A stretch of 64,000 nt of DNA from CBDBLK01 sp965215445 (lineage in GTDB: Bacteria > Bdellovibrionota > Bacteriovoracia > Bacteriovoracales > Bacteriovoracaceae). The stretch covers positions 2,232,001-2,296,000 of the forward strand of contig CBDCDT010000002.1 in the NCBI GenBank assembly GCA_965215445.1. Reading direction: 5' to 3'. Every line of letters starts with the position of its first letter. The first letter of the stretch is position 1. Below the pieces are notes generated by a model. It had not been told where the DNA came from. It saw nothing but the letters and a program-made list of their open reading frames with translations, and ran no database searches. A program made the position numbers and the translations under genes. Shown here piece by piece: positions 49,139-58,475 of the stretch.

Positions 49139-50142
49139 TAGTAACTCAAAAATTCGGGCCGCAAAAAGGAAGCGCTACGCCCCCGCCCTCCCAGGGCCCT
49201 TTGATAATCGTTAGAGCGTTGGAGCATACTTTTGCGCGAGCGCCGGGAAGGGTTCAGGTGATCCAGAGAAGTAAAGCGCACCCGGTAGACCGCGCCCCCC
49301 GAGGTTTGAAAAAGCATATACTGGGGAAGTTGATGCCGGCCGTTTAAAGTCAAGTAGTCACTCAGGTAAACTTTCAGTTCGCCCTGCTCTCCAGAAAATA
49401 CCAGGTCTTGGAGATGGTGGGTTTGGTTGTCAAAGCGCGCCCGGTATCCCTCTTCGTCAACCGACCAGTAGTAGCGTTCACCTTCTCTTTGCAGGGAGAC
49501 CACCCCCTGATGTTTGAGAAAAGGTGCGCGCATAATTTCGTCCACCCGGGCCTGCTCTTCGGAGCGCTTGGGGGCCATCGGATTGGCCAGCGTTTCTTTC
49601 AAGGCCGGGTCTTTTTCAATCGCTTTGAGGTAATTTTTGTACTTCTTCAAAAGGCGCATTTTGTCCCGGTCGACAATCTCCCGGTTGGCACGCAGGTGTG
49701 GATACTTCTTTTTGAGCCAGGCGATCATCACCGATGCCTGATTCAGGCCGAGAGTTGTCAGCAGGCCATAAAAGATGCCTTGATCGGCGGAAAAGCTGGA
49801 AGCGGCCTCTTTTTCCGGCCAGGCAAAGTAGCGAACGTGCAATAAATCCTGGGTGCGCATTTGCCCGTTGTTGTACAAAATTTGCACCAACTGCGCGCGC
49901 TCTTCGGACTTGCTGGAGAGAAGAAACTTAAAATGGATGGGAGCGCCTTGAAAGCTGGGAGGGGCGGCCTTGCGGCCCAAGGTATCCGTTGGAGAGTCCG
50001 CCTTTTGCACCAACCCCTTGAGCATTATCAGGCCCCCGGTCAAGGCCGGATTGGCGCCATTGCGCAAAAGCCCTTCGAGACTCGGAATCGAGGCGTGAAC
50101 ACTCAAGGCCCACAAAAAAGGCAACCAGCAAAATTTCACCAC
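49138..50142 (-). CDS. Secreted protein of unknown function upstream of priA
   Basis: A 334-residue protein with a short signal peptide (MVKFCWLPFLWALSVHA before SIPSLEG). The mature part is basic and largely helical (MIAWLKKKYPHLRANREIVDR; RLLKKYKNYLKAIEKD) and then beta-rich with YYWSVDEEGYRARFDNQTHH. It ends in an arginine-rich tail (PSRRSRKSMLQRS). No family recognised. It is translationally coupled to priA (TAATG) and lies six bases after galU, so the three form an operon. Confidence 0.75.
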   Translation of the reverse strand: MVKFCWLPFLWALSVHASIPSLEGLLRNGANPALTGGLIMLKGLVQKADSPTDTLGRKAAPPSFQGAPIHFKFLLSSKSEERAQLVQILYNNGQMRTQDLLHVRYFAWPEKEAASSFSADQGIFYGLLTTLGLNQASVMIAWLKKKYPHLRANREIVDRDKMRLLKKYKNYLKAIEKDPALKETLANPMAPKRSEEQARVDEIMRAPFLKHQGVVSLQREGERYYWSVDEEGYRARFDNQTHHLQDLVFSGEQGELKVYLSDYLTLNGRHQLPQYMLFQTSGGAVYRVRFTSLDHLNPSRRSRKSMLQRSNDYQRALGGRGRSASFLRPEFLSY

Positions 50143-50148
50143 ACCCTC

Positions 50149-51042
50149 TCAAAGTTCAAGCTGATACTTTTTGATTTTCTCGCGAATAATCCGCTCCATC
50201 AAGGGGCGCGTCTCACTATCCCCGAGAGCAAAATCCACCGTGGCGTCCAGGTAACCGGGCAGGGAGCCAGTGTCAAAACGCTCTCCCTCAAAAAGGTGGG
50301 CAAAAACCGTTTCCTTTTGCGCCAAAAGATCAATGGCATCGGTGAGTTGATACTCTCCCCCCGCGCCTGGAGCAATGGCATCCAAAGCGTCAAAGATGCC
50401 AGGAGTCAAAATATAGCGCCCCGGGGTGGCCAAAGGGGGAGAAGGGGCCTTGTCGGGGGGAGGTTTTTCCACCATCTTTTGCAAAATCAGGGTTTTGGGG
50501 TCGTCTTCCAAAAAACGCCCGCTGACTATTCCGTAGCGGTGTGTCTCCGAGGGTTCGACTCTCATCACCCCGACCACGGCGCCCCCCTCTCTTTGAGCAG
50601 AAACCTGCATCAACTGGCCGATCGCCGGGCGCTCCGAGCGGATCAGGTCATCTCCTAGTAGCACCGCAAAATTTTCCTGCCCCACCACCGCACGGGCGCA
50701 CTTGATGGCGTGGCCAAGTCCCAGTGGACGTTTTTGACGCACTGAAATAATTTCGATCATCTCCCCGATAGCGCTCATTTTTTCGGCCAGCTCGTGCTTG
50801 CCGCGCTGGCGCAAAAACGCCTCCAACTCCAAGTTGCGGTCAAAATAATCTTCAATGCCGGACTTGCCGCAGGAGTTGACAAAAATGATTTGTTGCACCC
50901 CTGCCTGCACGGCCTCACAAACCGGATAGGCGAGCATGGGCACGTTGATAATGGGAATCAGTTCTTTGGGAATTTGTTTGCTGGCCGGAAGGAAACGCGT
51001 CCCCTTGCCGGCCACCGGGATGACGGCCTTGGCGATCTTCAC
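50149..51042 (-). CDS. galU: UTP-glucose-1-phosphate uridylyltransferase
   Basis: A 297-residue nucleotidyltransferase making UDP-glucose for envelope polysaccharides. Motifs: AVIPVAGKGTRFLPASKQIPKELIPIINVP (in two parts, nucleotide-binding G-x-G-T-R-x-L-P and PKE), LGDDLI, VEKPPPDKAPS, GRYIL, GEYQLTDAI, and FDTGSLPGYLDAT. The GTG start at 51042, with GAGG nine bases upstream, gives the family N-terminus; a much longer frame runs antisense to the next gene. Only 15 bp separate it from the divergent barrel gene. Confidence 0.95.
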   Translation of the reverse strand: MKIAKAVIPVAGKGTRFLPASKQIPKELIPIINVPMLAYPVCEAVQAGVQQIIFVNSCGKSGIEDYFDRNLELEAFLRQRGKHELAEKMSAIGEMIEIISVRQKRPLGLGHAIKCARAVVGQENFAVLLGDDLIRSERPAIGQLMQVSAQREGGAVVGVMRVEPSETHRYGIVSGRFLEDDPKTLILQKMVEKPPPDKAPSPPLATPGRYILTPGIFDALDAIAPGAGGEYQLTDAIDLLAQKETVFAHLFEGERFDTGSLPGYLDATVDFALGDSETRPLMERIIREKIKKYQLEL

Positions 51043-51057
51043 TATAATGACCTCACA

Positions 51058-51984
51058 ATGTACTCTATCGCCAATATATCCCATTCTCTCTGCTCTGGCA
51101 TCTTTTTGGCCACGCTTTGCCTGCGGGCGATAAACGCCAGCACCCCGGCCTTTGAAACAACGCGGCTCCAGGCCACGGGGGGGGCGGGAGTGGCCTCGGT
51201 GCTGATGAGCGAGGCGACCATCCTCAACCCCGCACCCTTGGCCTTTTTTCAAAATGGAAGTTTTTATTTCCAAAAATCGAGCGGGCAAACCGGCAGCACT
51301 ACACAAGAAGCGGCAAACGCTCCGCTTGCAGTACCCATCACCCACAGGAGCGAGCAACTGTCCGTGGTGGCCGCCGACGCCAAAAGCACGCTCAAAGGTG
51401 CTTTTGGTTACACCCGGCAAACCATTGCCGCCATCAAAAAACAGCACCTGATGGCCGCCTTTGCCTACCCTACGGGCAAGAAATCTTCGCTGGGAGTCAA
51501 CTACAGAAGGGTGACCGAACACCATCCCGATGCCACTAGGCGCTATGCGCAAATCAACCTCGGAGTGATGCACGCCCTCAACGACCAATTCACCATGGGC
51601 ATGGTTTTCGTAGACCCCTTGAGGGAAAGGCCGGAGGAGACGCGGGGACTTTTGGGAGGCCAATACGTCTACCAGGATATGGTCAGCTTTATCCTCGACA
51701 TCGGCGCCGACTACAACCGCAAGCTCGACCGGACTTTTTTGTGGAAGGGGGCGATTCAGTTCAAGTTGTTGGACGATTTTTACCTGCGCATGGGCGTCTT
51801 TAACGATCGAGGCAGGGAAGAGGAAGGCACGGGAGTGGGAGTGGGTTGGATTCAACCCCGCCTGGTGATCGACTTTGCCCTGAAAAACAGCGATCGCACC
51901 ACCCGCGGCCCGGCCTCGCAAAACTTTGAAGAAACTTTTGCAGAGACGAGGGAAACCAGTTTTGGCCTGTCCTATCGGTTTTAA
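51058..51984 (+). CDS. Outer-membrane beta-barrel protein
   Basis: A 308-residue protein with a signal peptide (roughly 1-27, ending INA) and a mature start FETTRLQATGGAGVASVLMS then EATILNPAPLAFF, the pattern also seen in the barrel protein at 13975 (GMGNAYIAKVDDASAAFYNPAG). Many alternating strands follow and the C-terminus is SFGLSYRF, ending in phenylalanine as outer-membrane barrels do. ATG 51058 lies 15 bp from the galU start on the other strand, so its promoter must overlap galU. The next gene begins immediately after its stop. Confidence 0.82.
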   Translation: MYSIANISHSLCSGIFLATLCLRAINASTPAFETTRLQATGGAGVASVLMSEATILNPAPLAFFQNGSFYFQKSSGQTGSTTQEAANAPLAVPITHRSEQLSVVAADAKSTLKGAFGYTRQTIAAIKKQHLMAAFAYPTGKKSSLGVNYRRVTEHHPDATRRYAQINLGVMHALNDQFTMGMVFVDPLRERPEETRGLLGGQYVYQDMVSFILDIGADYNRKLDRTFLWKGAIQFKLLDDFYLRMGVFNDRGREEEGTGVGVGWIQPRLVIDFALKNSDRTTRGPASQNFEETFAETRETSFGLSYRF

Positions 51985-53106
51985 ATGTCACTGATTCGCG
52001 TTCTCATCCAGCGCACCTGGCTGCAAAATTTTGCACTTACGGGGGCCACTCTTTATCTCTTGCTTAGCATCGGCAATTTTCTGAGCGGGCTTTTGCGTAC
52101 CAACGTCAATTTTGGGGAAGTCTTTTTCAATCACCTGTTGGAAACTCCAGAACACCTCAAAATGATTTTGCCCCTGTCCTGTCTGATGGCCTCACTTTTA
52201 TCTCTGGAAAAACTTAAAAGCAGCAACGAACTGACCGCCATTTTGGCCAGTGGTCACGGTCATAGAAAAATTGTTTCGGCGATTCTTCAGTCCGCCGCTC
52301 TGGTGGCCATTTTTCAATTTCTCATTTTGTCTTATCTGGCCCCTTTTATAAAATCCAAACGCCACGCCCTGATCCAAAACCCCGAGGCCAAATTTCGCAA
52401 TTTGAAAGGACGTGGGCTGCGCGCCTCGACGATTGGCAGTGGGCAGATTTGGTACAAAAACGACAGTTATTTTTTTTCCTTTGAAACCTACGACAAAATC
52501 AGATCCACGCTTTTAAATCTCACCGCCTACCTCTACAGCGTTCCCCCGGGCAAGGATTACGCCCTGATCGAAAGAATCATCCGCGCGCGGGAGGCGACTT
52601 ACGTCGCAGGTAAAGGCTGGATTGCGCCCAAGGTGCAAGTGGTGAGGAATCTCCACACCCCGGGTTTTCCCCGGCCCGAGTACGCGGAAAATCAGCTTCT
52701 TCCCCTGTTTGAAACACCCGACGATTTCAGAGAAATCGAGGCCGACATCACCACTCTCAACGTGGTCAAACTTTTTGGCTACATCAAAAAACTAAATGAA
52801 AACAATATCAACGTGAGCGAATACGCCGTGCTCTTTTTGGAAAAATTCTCCATGCCGCTGACCTGCCTGATCTTTGCGCTACTGCCCTCGGTTCTCATTT
52901 TCTACCCCAACCGCCGCGCTTTGGGACTGGGAAAAATCATCGCCCTGATCGTGGCCTTTAGTATCGTCTACTGGCCGATGAACAGCTATCTGGTGCAAAT
53001 GGGCATCCACTCCAAAATCAATCCCCTGGCCGCCTGTTTTGGGATTCCCTTTATTTTCATTTTGCTTCTTTCGTTTTCCTTCTACAGACACCGAAAACTG
53101 GGGTGA
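51985..53106 (+). CDS. LptF/LptG family lipopolysaccharide-export permease
   Basis: A 373-residue inner-membrane subunit of the LptB2FG exporter. Six membrane helices in the family layout: three near the N-terminus (ALTGATLYLLLSIGNFLSGL; HLKMILPLSCLMASLLSLEKL; ILQSAALVAIFQFLILSYLA), a periplasmic beta-jellyroll domain (about 130-265), and three near the C-terminus. SNELTAILASG is a hallmark. ATG follows the barrel stop with no gap (TAA-ATG). Its partner is not in the window. Confidence 0.92.
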   Translation: MSLIRVLIQRTWLQNFALTGATLYLLLSIGNFLSGLLRTNVNFGEVFFNHLLETPEHLKMILPLSCLMASLLSLEKLKSSNELTAILASGHGHRKIVSAILQSAALVAIFQFLILSYLAPFIKSKRHALIQNPEAKFRNLKGRGLRASTIGSGQIWYKNDSYFFSFETYDKIRSTLLNLTAYLYSVPPGKDYALIERIIRAREATYVAGKGWIAPKVQVVRNLHTPGFPRPEYAENQLLPLFETPDDFREIEADITTLNVVKLFGYIKKLNENNINVSEYAVLFLEKFSMPLTCLIFALLPSVLIFYPNRRALGLGKIIALIVAFSIVYWPMNSYLVQMGIHSKINPLAACFGIPFIFILLLSFSFYRHRKLG

Positions 53107-53110
53107 TTGA

Positions 53111-54721
53111 GTGAGAGCAATTTTTGGTTTTTTTGCCCTGGCCTTGCTTTTATACGTCTACGACATTGGAGACATCGACGGCCTTCGCCAGGGAACCGAA
53201 GGGTTTTACCTGCTCATCACCCGCGAAATGTTTGAAACCGGCCACATCCTCACGCCCCGCCTGCTGGGAGAAAACCACTGGAGCAAGCCCCCATTCCACT
53301 TCTGGCTGCCCATGCCTTTTTTTACGCTGGTCAAATTCTTTGGCGAGGCGAGCTTTCTGCTCTTTGCCCGCCTGGCAGTGTGCCTGTTTACTTTTTCCGG
53401 AGTGGCCTATATTGCCAACTGGAACAAGCGCCATTTTGGACGCCCCCGCGAAGAAACGTTTTTTTATTTCCTGGCCTGTCTGGGAATCCTCAAATACGCC
53501 CGCATCTACATGATGGAAATGCCTCTGGCGATACTCTCAACCGCCGCCATTTTGGCCTGGTACGATTATTATAAAAGCGGCACATTCAAAGCGCTCACCC
53601 TATCCGGGTTCTTGCTGGGCCTTTCCTGCCTGGTCAAAGGCCCGGTCAGTCTGGTGATGGCGCTGGGAGGCGTGGGCGCGTGGACGTTGCTTCAACCCCG
53701 CAAGTGGCAAAAAAAATTGCGGCCACTTTTGCAGTGGCTCGGTGTCGGTCTGCTCACCGGTCTACCCTGGTTTGTCTGGTGCTGGTACACCTACGGCGAC
53801 GAATTTTTCAGCTATTTTTTCGTGCGCGAAAACGTCGGCAAATTTACCACCAAAAGCTATCCCATCCGCTCCGTCATTCAGGGCCTTCTTTTTTACGCCC
53901 TCCCCTTTTCCCTGCTCTTGCCCCATGCTGTTTTGCACCTCAAGCGCGCAAGAAAAAAGCTCCCCGAGGCGCTGGTCTTTTTGCTGTGCTGTTTTGTGTG
54001 TTTTTATCTGCTGTGGTTTTTTCCGCGCCAGAGAAGCCACCACTACGCCATCCCCGCCCTGCCCTGTTTTTTACTCATCATCCAAAATACGCTGCTAACC
54101 GGCCCCGCCTTTCTCAAAAGTGTTAGTGCCAAAGTCATCAACAGTCTAGCCGGCCTTTTTGCCATTGCGACACTCTCACTACTCGCCTTTGCCTTTGCTC
54201 TCTTGGAGGGTATGCCTTCACTTGCGGGAAACGAGCTGCGCGCGCTCTTGGGCACTTCGTGCGTGTTTCTCGGACTTTTTCTTTTGTGGAAAAAACTCAC
54301 CCTCAAAAAATGGTATATGGGGTGGATGATGCTCTTTTGTGGCCTGTGGGTTTTTCTGCTGCCCTTGTGTACGCTTCCGATACTACCCGAGGCCGTCGTC
54401 CAGGAAGTGGGAGACAAATCCGTCAGCGTGGTTTTTCGCAAACCCTTTTTTATGGAGGCCAGGCTCGGGCGCAAAGTGGACATTTCCCTGCACCACCAGC
54501 TCAAGGAAAACCTTGCGCGCGCAAAAACTGGCAGTTTATTCATTGTCCCGGAAGAACTTTTTATTCGACAAAATTTGGAAAAACTCGCGGCCCCCGTCCA
54601 GCGCTGGCCTTTGTGGCGGCGAAAAACCTCCGCCCCCGAAGTTTATCGGGCGCTAACTGAAGGCGATGTCTCTTCTCTCAAGGATTATATGATCTTGATA
54701 AAAAAACGCGAAATTCCCTAA
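53111..54721 (+). CDS. GT39/ArnT-like membrane glycosyltransferase
   Basis: A 536-residue integral membrane enzyme of the PMT/ArnT group, which transfers sugars from polyprenyl phosphate carriers. DIGDIDGLRQGTEGFYLLIT (acidic D-E region of the first periplasmic loop), LLGENHWSKPPFHFWL, then LGLSCLVKGPVSLVMALGG are typical. About ten to twelve hydrophobic helices, with a C-terminal soluble part. GTG start four bases after the LptF/G stop. With GalU and LptF/G it suggests modification of lipid A, LPS or another envelope glycan. Confidence 0.9.
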   Translation: MRAIFGFFALALLLYVYDIGDIDGLRQGTEGFYLLITREMFETGHILTPRLLGENHWSKPPFHFWLPMPFFTLVKFFGEASFLLFARLAVCLFTFSGVAYIANWNKRHFGRPREETFFYFLACLGILKYARIYMMEMPLAILSTAAILAWYDYYKSGTFKALTLSGFLLGLSCLVKGPVSLVMALGGVGAWTLLQPRKWQKKLRPLLQWLGVGLLTGLPWFVWCWYTYGDEFFSYFFVRENVGKFTTKSYPIRSVIQGLLFYALPFSLLLPHAVLHLKRARKKLPEALVFLLCCFVCFYLLWFFPRQRSHHYAIPALPCFLLIIQNTLLTGPAFLKSVSAKVINSLAGLFAIATLSLLAFAFALLEGMPSLAGNELRALLGTSCVFLGLFLLWKKLTLKKWYMGWMMLFCGLWVFLLPLCTLPILPEAVVQEVGDKSVSVVFRKPFFMEARLGRKVDISLHHQLKENLARAKTGSLFIVPEELFIRQNLEKLAAPVQRWPLWRRKTSAPEVYRALTEGDVSSLKDYMILIKKREIP

Positions 54722-54743
54722 TTCAGAGTGATCAATCTCGCTT

Positions 54744-55688
54744 TTAGTTTTCCAGTGACGTCATCACTTCGTATATATCCAAGGCCAATTGCCTGTCTTT
54801 TAATTGCCCTTTCAATGGTAGATATTTCCTGCCATTATCATCACGGTAGACATTGATTTGTTGAAAGTTTCTAAGTGCATCATCTACGAGAAAACCTTTT
54901 TCTATTTCTCCACAGCCATCACCACAAATACCTGCAATATAGGCAAGGAATATGGCCGCCAAGGCGTATGGCCCGTAGACAACATTGTCACAAGTGCCCT
55001 CGAAATTTAGACAGTGAACGTGAAAAAATTCTCTGCTTTCATGACGTGCTTCGTGAATAAGTACGGCAATTCTGTCAAAACTACTATAAGAAACAGCAAA
55101 AATTCTATCTGTCAAAAAAACAACTCCGGGGACTGATTTCTCGAAGAAAATTGGAAATATATTTTTCTCTCCAGCGTTTGTCGTATATTCCAAAGCAAAA
55201 ATAAAGTTTCGCCTCCTCTTATTGGATGGTTCATAAAGCCAATCGGAAAAGGCACCTGTCAATTGAATCGCATTAACATTATAGGCCTTTGGATTCTCCA
55301 GAATTGGATAAATGGCCTCCATAGACGCTTCCACATTGGTCTTAAATAAAAAATTCCAATCCTCTTGGCGTTTGACAGTTCCGTAGAAATTTATGGTGAC
55401 AAGGTTGTCAATTTGATAGTGGTCGACAATCAACCCCACTCTTGCTTCTATAAATTTCTTAAACTCCAAACAGTCGATTTTTTCCATGCCAAACACTCTT
55501 TTTAAAACCGACTCCCATTTTTCCTTGTTGCCAAATTCAAAATCGGCATCAAAGTCGAGTTCGCAAAGGCGCTCGAAGTCTGATTCGAGGATTTCCCTTT
55601 TTTCAGGGGCCAGAGCGTACTCAAGCTGTGCTTGTACGGGGTGAAACAAGGTCAGAAAAAATGTGGCCAAAAAGAGCTTTCTCATCAT
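54744..55688 (-). CDS. Secreted protein with an HExxH zinc-site motif
   Basis: A 314-residue protein with signal peptide MMRKLFLATFFLTLFHPVQA before QLEYA. IHEARHESREF (H212, E213, H216) is an HExxH motif; a cysteine cluster follows (VHCLNFEGTCDN, GICGDGCGEIEKG). The N-terminal half is acidic and helical. A longer frame from 55727 overlaps the upstream gene by 20 bp; I prefer the two adjacent ATGs that begin the signal peptide. No known peptidase family recognised, but it may be a secreted metallopeptidase. It follows the two-domain secreted protein and may be co-transcribed with it. Confidence 0.72.
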   Translation of the reverse strand: MMRKLFLATFFLTLFHPVQAQLEYALAPEKREILESDFERLCELDFDADFEFGNKEKWESVLKRVFGMEKIDCLEFKKFIEARVGLIVDHYQIDNLVTINFYGTVKRQEDWNFLFKTNVEASMEAIYPILENPKAYNVNAIQLTGAFSDWLYEPSNKRRRNFIFALEYTTNAGEKNIFPIFFEKSVPGVVFLTDRIFAVSYSSFDRIAVLIHEARHESREFFHVHCLNFEGTCDNVVYGPYALAAIFLAYIAGICGDGCGEIEKGFLVDDALRNFQQINVYRDDNGRKYLPLKGQLKDRQLALDIYEVMTSLEN

Positions 55689-55707
55689 TTTCAAAAAAAA
55701 CGCCAGT

Positions 55708-56718
55708 CTAGCGACGGGGAATAACATTTAATAAAGTCTTATCATTTTCAAACGCTTTAGAAATAATCTCCACAACGCTCTCATCATTTTCCACAAATAT
55801 AATATTATCAAAATCAAGCTGGGAGTGATGACAGTTGACCAATACTATACTTCTATTAAATTCTTGATAAAAAGGAAATTTTATCCCACATTGAATATCG
55901 TCGTAGTCTTTGCCGTAGTTTTGGCCCCCCAATTTGGCAGAAAATTTTACGAGAAAAGTAAAAGTATCCAAATGGTCGCGGAAAGAATAATCATTCGGAC
56001 GAGGAGATACAAAAAAGGAAAGGGAATTTACCTGCTTAATGCCGGGTACATGCTTTTCCAATGCCGATGCCAAAGACCCATGCTGTACGCGTATGTCGGC
56101 CATTTCGAGTCCACCTCTTGTCGCCACTTTTATGCGCGAAAAAGAGGGTGCATTGACCACTTGTACAGAGGCCATATCCCATCCCGCACTCCCCCAAACA
56201 CCTGAATCCCATTCCTCTTCAAATTGCTTTTTTACGGAGACTGGCGAACGTTCAATTTCAGCAGCATGGGCAACTCTGGGAAGTTTTATAAATCCGGCCT
56301 TCCTGAAAAACAAACCCTCGTGGGAACAATTGTGAAGCCTGATACTCTCAAACCCTCCAGGAATCGCAGCATCATCAAGCAAAGAGAGGCAGTTGATATT
56401 CTCAAAATCCCTGCCGGAAATGGTAGCGGAAAAGGCAACCGGCAAGACCGCAGTCCAAAGGGAACGGAACTTGCTTATCTGAGGAGTGTAGGAAAAAAAG
56501 TGGATTCCAAAAACGCGGGAGATATTGGGATTCTCGGAGACAATGCCGTCCTCAAAAGAAGAATGATCTACGTTGACTTCGTGAGTTTCACCATGGGCCA
56601 AATGGACTTCCAAGCGGGAATGTCCCTCCTCCGGTGAATTGATGGCCAAAACTCGACTTTTTGCCTGAAGGCCCGTCGCAAAAATGAATCCCGCAACAAA
56701 AATGAGAAAGTTTTTCAT
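55708..56718 (-). CDS. Secreted protein with two copies of the paralogue-family domain
   Basis: A 336-residue protein with signal peptide MKNFLIFVAGFIFATGLQA. The mature part has two halves with the pattern of the families at 26104 and 44073-45973: first SRLEVHLAHGE ... FSATISGRDFENINCLSLLD ... SIRLHNCSHEGL; second IRVQHGSLASALEKHVPGIK ... FSAKLGGQNY then DDIQCGIKF and IVLVNCHHSQLDF. Each half keeps the I-x-C and N-C cysteine pair about 20 residues apart. AAGGAGATAATGCC supports the start. The homology is from my own alignment and moderate; function unknown. Confidence 0.75.
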   Translation of the reverse strand: MKNFLIFVAGFIFATGLQAKSRVLAINSPEEGHSRLEVHLAHGETHEVNVDHSSFEDGIVSENPNISRVFGIHFFSYTPQISKFRSLWTAVLPVAFSATISGRDFENINCLSLLDDAAIPGGFESIRLHNCSHEGLFFRKAGFIKLPRVAHAAEIERSPVSVKKQFEEEWDSGVWGSAGWDMASVQVVNAPSFSRIKVATRGGLEMADIRVQHGSLASALEKHVPGIKQVNSLSFFVSPRPNDYSFRDHLDTFTFLVKFSAKLGGQNYGKDYDDIQCGIKFPFYQEFNRSIVLVNCHHSQLDFDNIIFVENDESVVEIISKAFENDKTLLNVIPRR

Positions 56719-56886
56719 GGCATTATCTCCTTGCTTGCTTTGTAAAACTTATCAATGACACCCTAGTTCAATGTCTGAGAAGACCATTGCACCAAGCTTT
56801 AGCCTGATAGTCAAATAGCTTGATTCACGAGAGGAGCAGTGCTATTTTTTGAGGAATTCAGATCGAATAACGCAAGAGGAAAGAAG

Positions 56887-57525
56887 ATGGGCCGACTCAA
56901 TCAATACCCCCGCCCTCCGGTAGACCAAAGAGATGCTGCCAGTGGCGACCAACTGGCCCTCGCCGAAAAGGCGCTGGCGCAAGGCCGCCCGCTTGAAATT
57001 TTTACCTACCCCGCTCCCATTCTCAAAAAAGTGGCCGCTCCGGTGGAGACGTTCGATGCCGAACTGAAGGCACTTTGCCTGAATATGCTCCACACCATGT
57101 ACCACGCTCCCGGCATTGGCCTGGCCGCACCCCAGGTGGGTATCAGTCGCCGCCTTTTCGTGATGGATATTGCCTTTGAAAGGGAGGAAACTATCGCCCC
57201 CGACGGAAGTGAGTCCTACGCCCTCTCCAACTTTGGGCCACGCATTTTAATCAATCCGGTCTTGCGCGACTTTGAGGGCGAACAACTTTTCCGCGAAGGA
57301 TGCCTTTCCGTGCCCGAAGTTTACGAAGAGGTCAAACGCGCCGAGCGCATTTGCGTGGACTACCAGGACGTAGAGGGACGCGCCCACACGTTGGAGGCGG
57401 ACGGACTGCTTGCGGTTTGCCTGCAACACGAAAACGACCATTTGGACGGCATCGTCTTTTTGGAGCGCCTGAGTCCTCTCAAACGGGATTTTTTGGCGAA
57501 GAAGTTTTTCAAAAAGAAAAAGTGA
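56887..57525 (+). CDS. def: Peptide deformylase
   Basis: A 212-residue metallohydrolase that removes the formyl group from nascent proteins. All three motifs are present: GIGLAAPQVG (76-85), EGCLSVP (137-143, metal ligand C139) and QHENDHLDG (H181, E182, H185). It carries an N-terminal extension of about 33 residues compared with E. coli. The ATG at 56887 follows GAGGAAAG closely; a GTG at 56839 is an alternative. Its stop overlaps fmt (TGATG), and rpe follows, so one operon. Confidence 0.96.
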   Translation: MGRLNQYPRPPVDQRDAASGDQLALAEKALAQGRPLEIFTYPAPILKKVAAPVETFDAELKALCLNMLHTMYHAPGIGLAAPQVGISRRLFVMDIAFEREETIAPDGSESYALSNFGPRILINPVLRDFEGEQLFREGCLSVPEVYEEVKRAERICVDYQDVEGRAHTLEADGLLAVCLQHENDHLDGIVFLERLSPLKRDFLAKKFFKKKK

Positions 57526-58475
57526 TGGAGCGTTTGAAAATTGTATTCTGTGGGACTCCCGAGTTCTGCCTTCCTTCCTTACAAGCACTCCACCAATCCC
57601 CCGCCGTGGACTTAAAATATGTGGTGAGTATGCCCGACCGGCCCGCGCGAAGGGGTCAAAGGCCACTCCCTCCGGCGGTGGCGGATTATGCCCGCAAACA
57701 CAATCTCACCTTGATTCAAACTGCTGATCTCAATGCTGAAAAGGAAATCATCGAACAGTTTGAGCGCGCCCAACTGGATATGATTGTGGTGATTGCCTTT
57801 GCCCAATTTTTGGGCAAGCGCCTGCTCGCTCTGCCCCGGCTGGGGTGTTTTAACCTCCACGCTTCCCTGCTGCCACGCTGGCGGGGGGCCGCCCCCATCC
57901 AATACGCCCTTTTAAACGGAGACAGGGAAACCGGTGTTAGCATCCAAAAAATGGTGCGCCAAATGGATGCCGGAGACATTTTTTGGCAGGGGAAAGTGGC
58001 CATCACCGAAAGTACAAATCAGCAGGAACTTTTTACTCAACTGGCACATAAAGCGACGCTCGGAATCTGCGAACTTATCAAGGCCGCCCTAAGCGGCGAC
58101 ATCCCCCTCACCCCCCAAGACGAAAGCGTGGCGAGCTTTGCCCCCACCTTGAAAAAAAGCGACGGACTGCTGCGCTTCCGCCAGGAGAGCGCTTGCAAAC
58201 TCTCCCATCAGGTGCGCGCCTTTTTTCCCTGGCCGGGCAGCTATTTTTTTCTCAATGGCCTGCGCACTAAAGTCCACAGCGCACAAGAGTCTGGCCGAAA
58301 ACTCTCCCCCGGAGAAGTTGAAACCCGTTGGGGCAGTTTATTGGTGGGTTGCCGCCAGGGGTGTTTGCATTTGACCCGCGTGCAACTCGAAGGTAAAAAG
58401 GCCATGTCTGACGACGAACTGCTACGCGGATTGAAAAACAGGTTTTCCCATTTTGAACTGAGTGAGGAAGCATGA
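57525..58475 (+). CDS. fmt: Methionyl-tRNA formyltransferase
   Basis: A 316-residue enzyme that formylates initiator Met-tRNA. MERLKIVFCGTPEFCLPSLQ, the folate-site motif NLHASLLPRWRGAAPIQYAL (including the catalytic N-x-H-x-S-x-L-P-R-W-R-G), MDAGDI and the C-terminal OB-fold (LHLTRVQLEGKKAMSDDELL) are complete. The start overlaps def by one base, and the stop overlaps rpe (ATGA). The usual def-fmt pairing supports both calls. Confidence 0.96.
   Translation: MERLKIVFCGTPEFCLPSLQALHQSPAVDLKYVVSMPDRPARRGQRPLPPAVADYARKHNLTLIQTADLNAEKEIIEQFERAQLDMIVVIAFAQFLGKRLLALPRLGCFNLHASLLPRWRGAAPIQYALLNGDRETGVSIQKMVRQMDAGDIFWQGKVAITESTNQQELFTQLAHKATLGICELIKAALSGDIPLTPQDESVASFAPTLKKSDGLLRFRQESACKLSHQVRAFFPWPGSYFFLNGLRTKVHSAQESGRKLSPGEVETRWGSLLVGCRQGCLHLTRVQLEGKKAMSDDELLRGLKNRFSHFELSEEA

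Noticed and set aside
51043..51921. Long N-terminal extension of GalU
   Set aside because: It is antisense to the barrel-protein gene; the GalU family start is the GTG at 51042.
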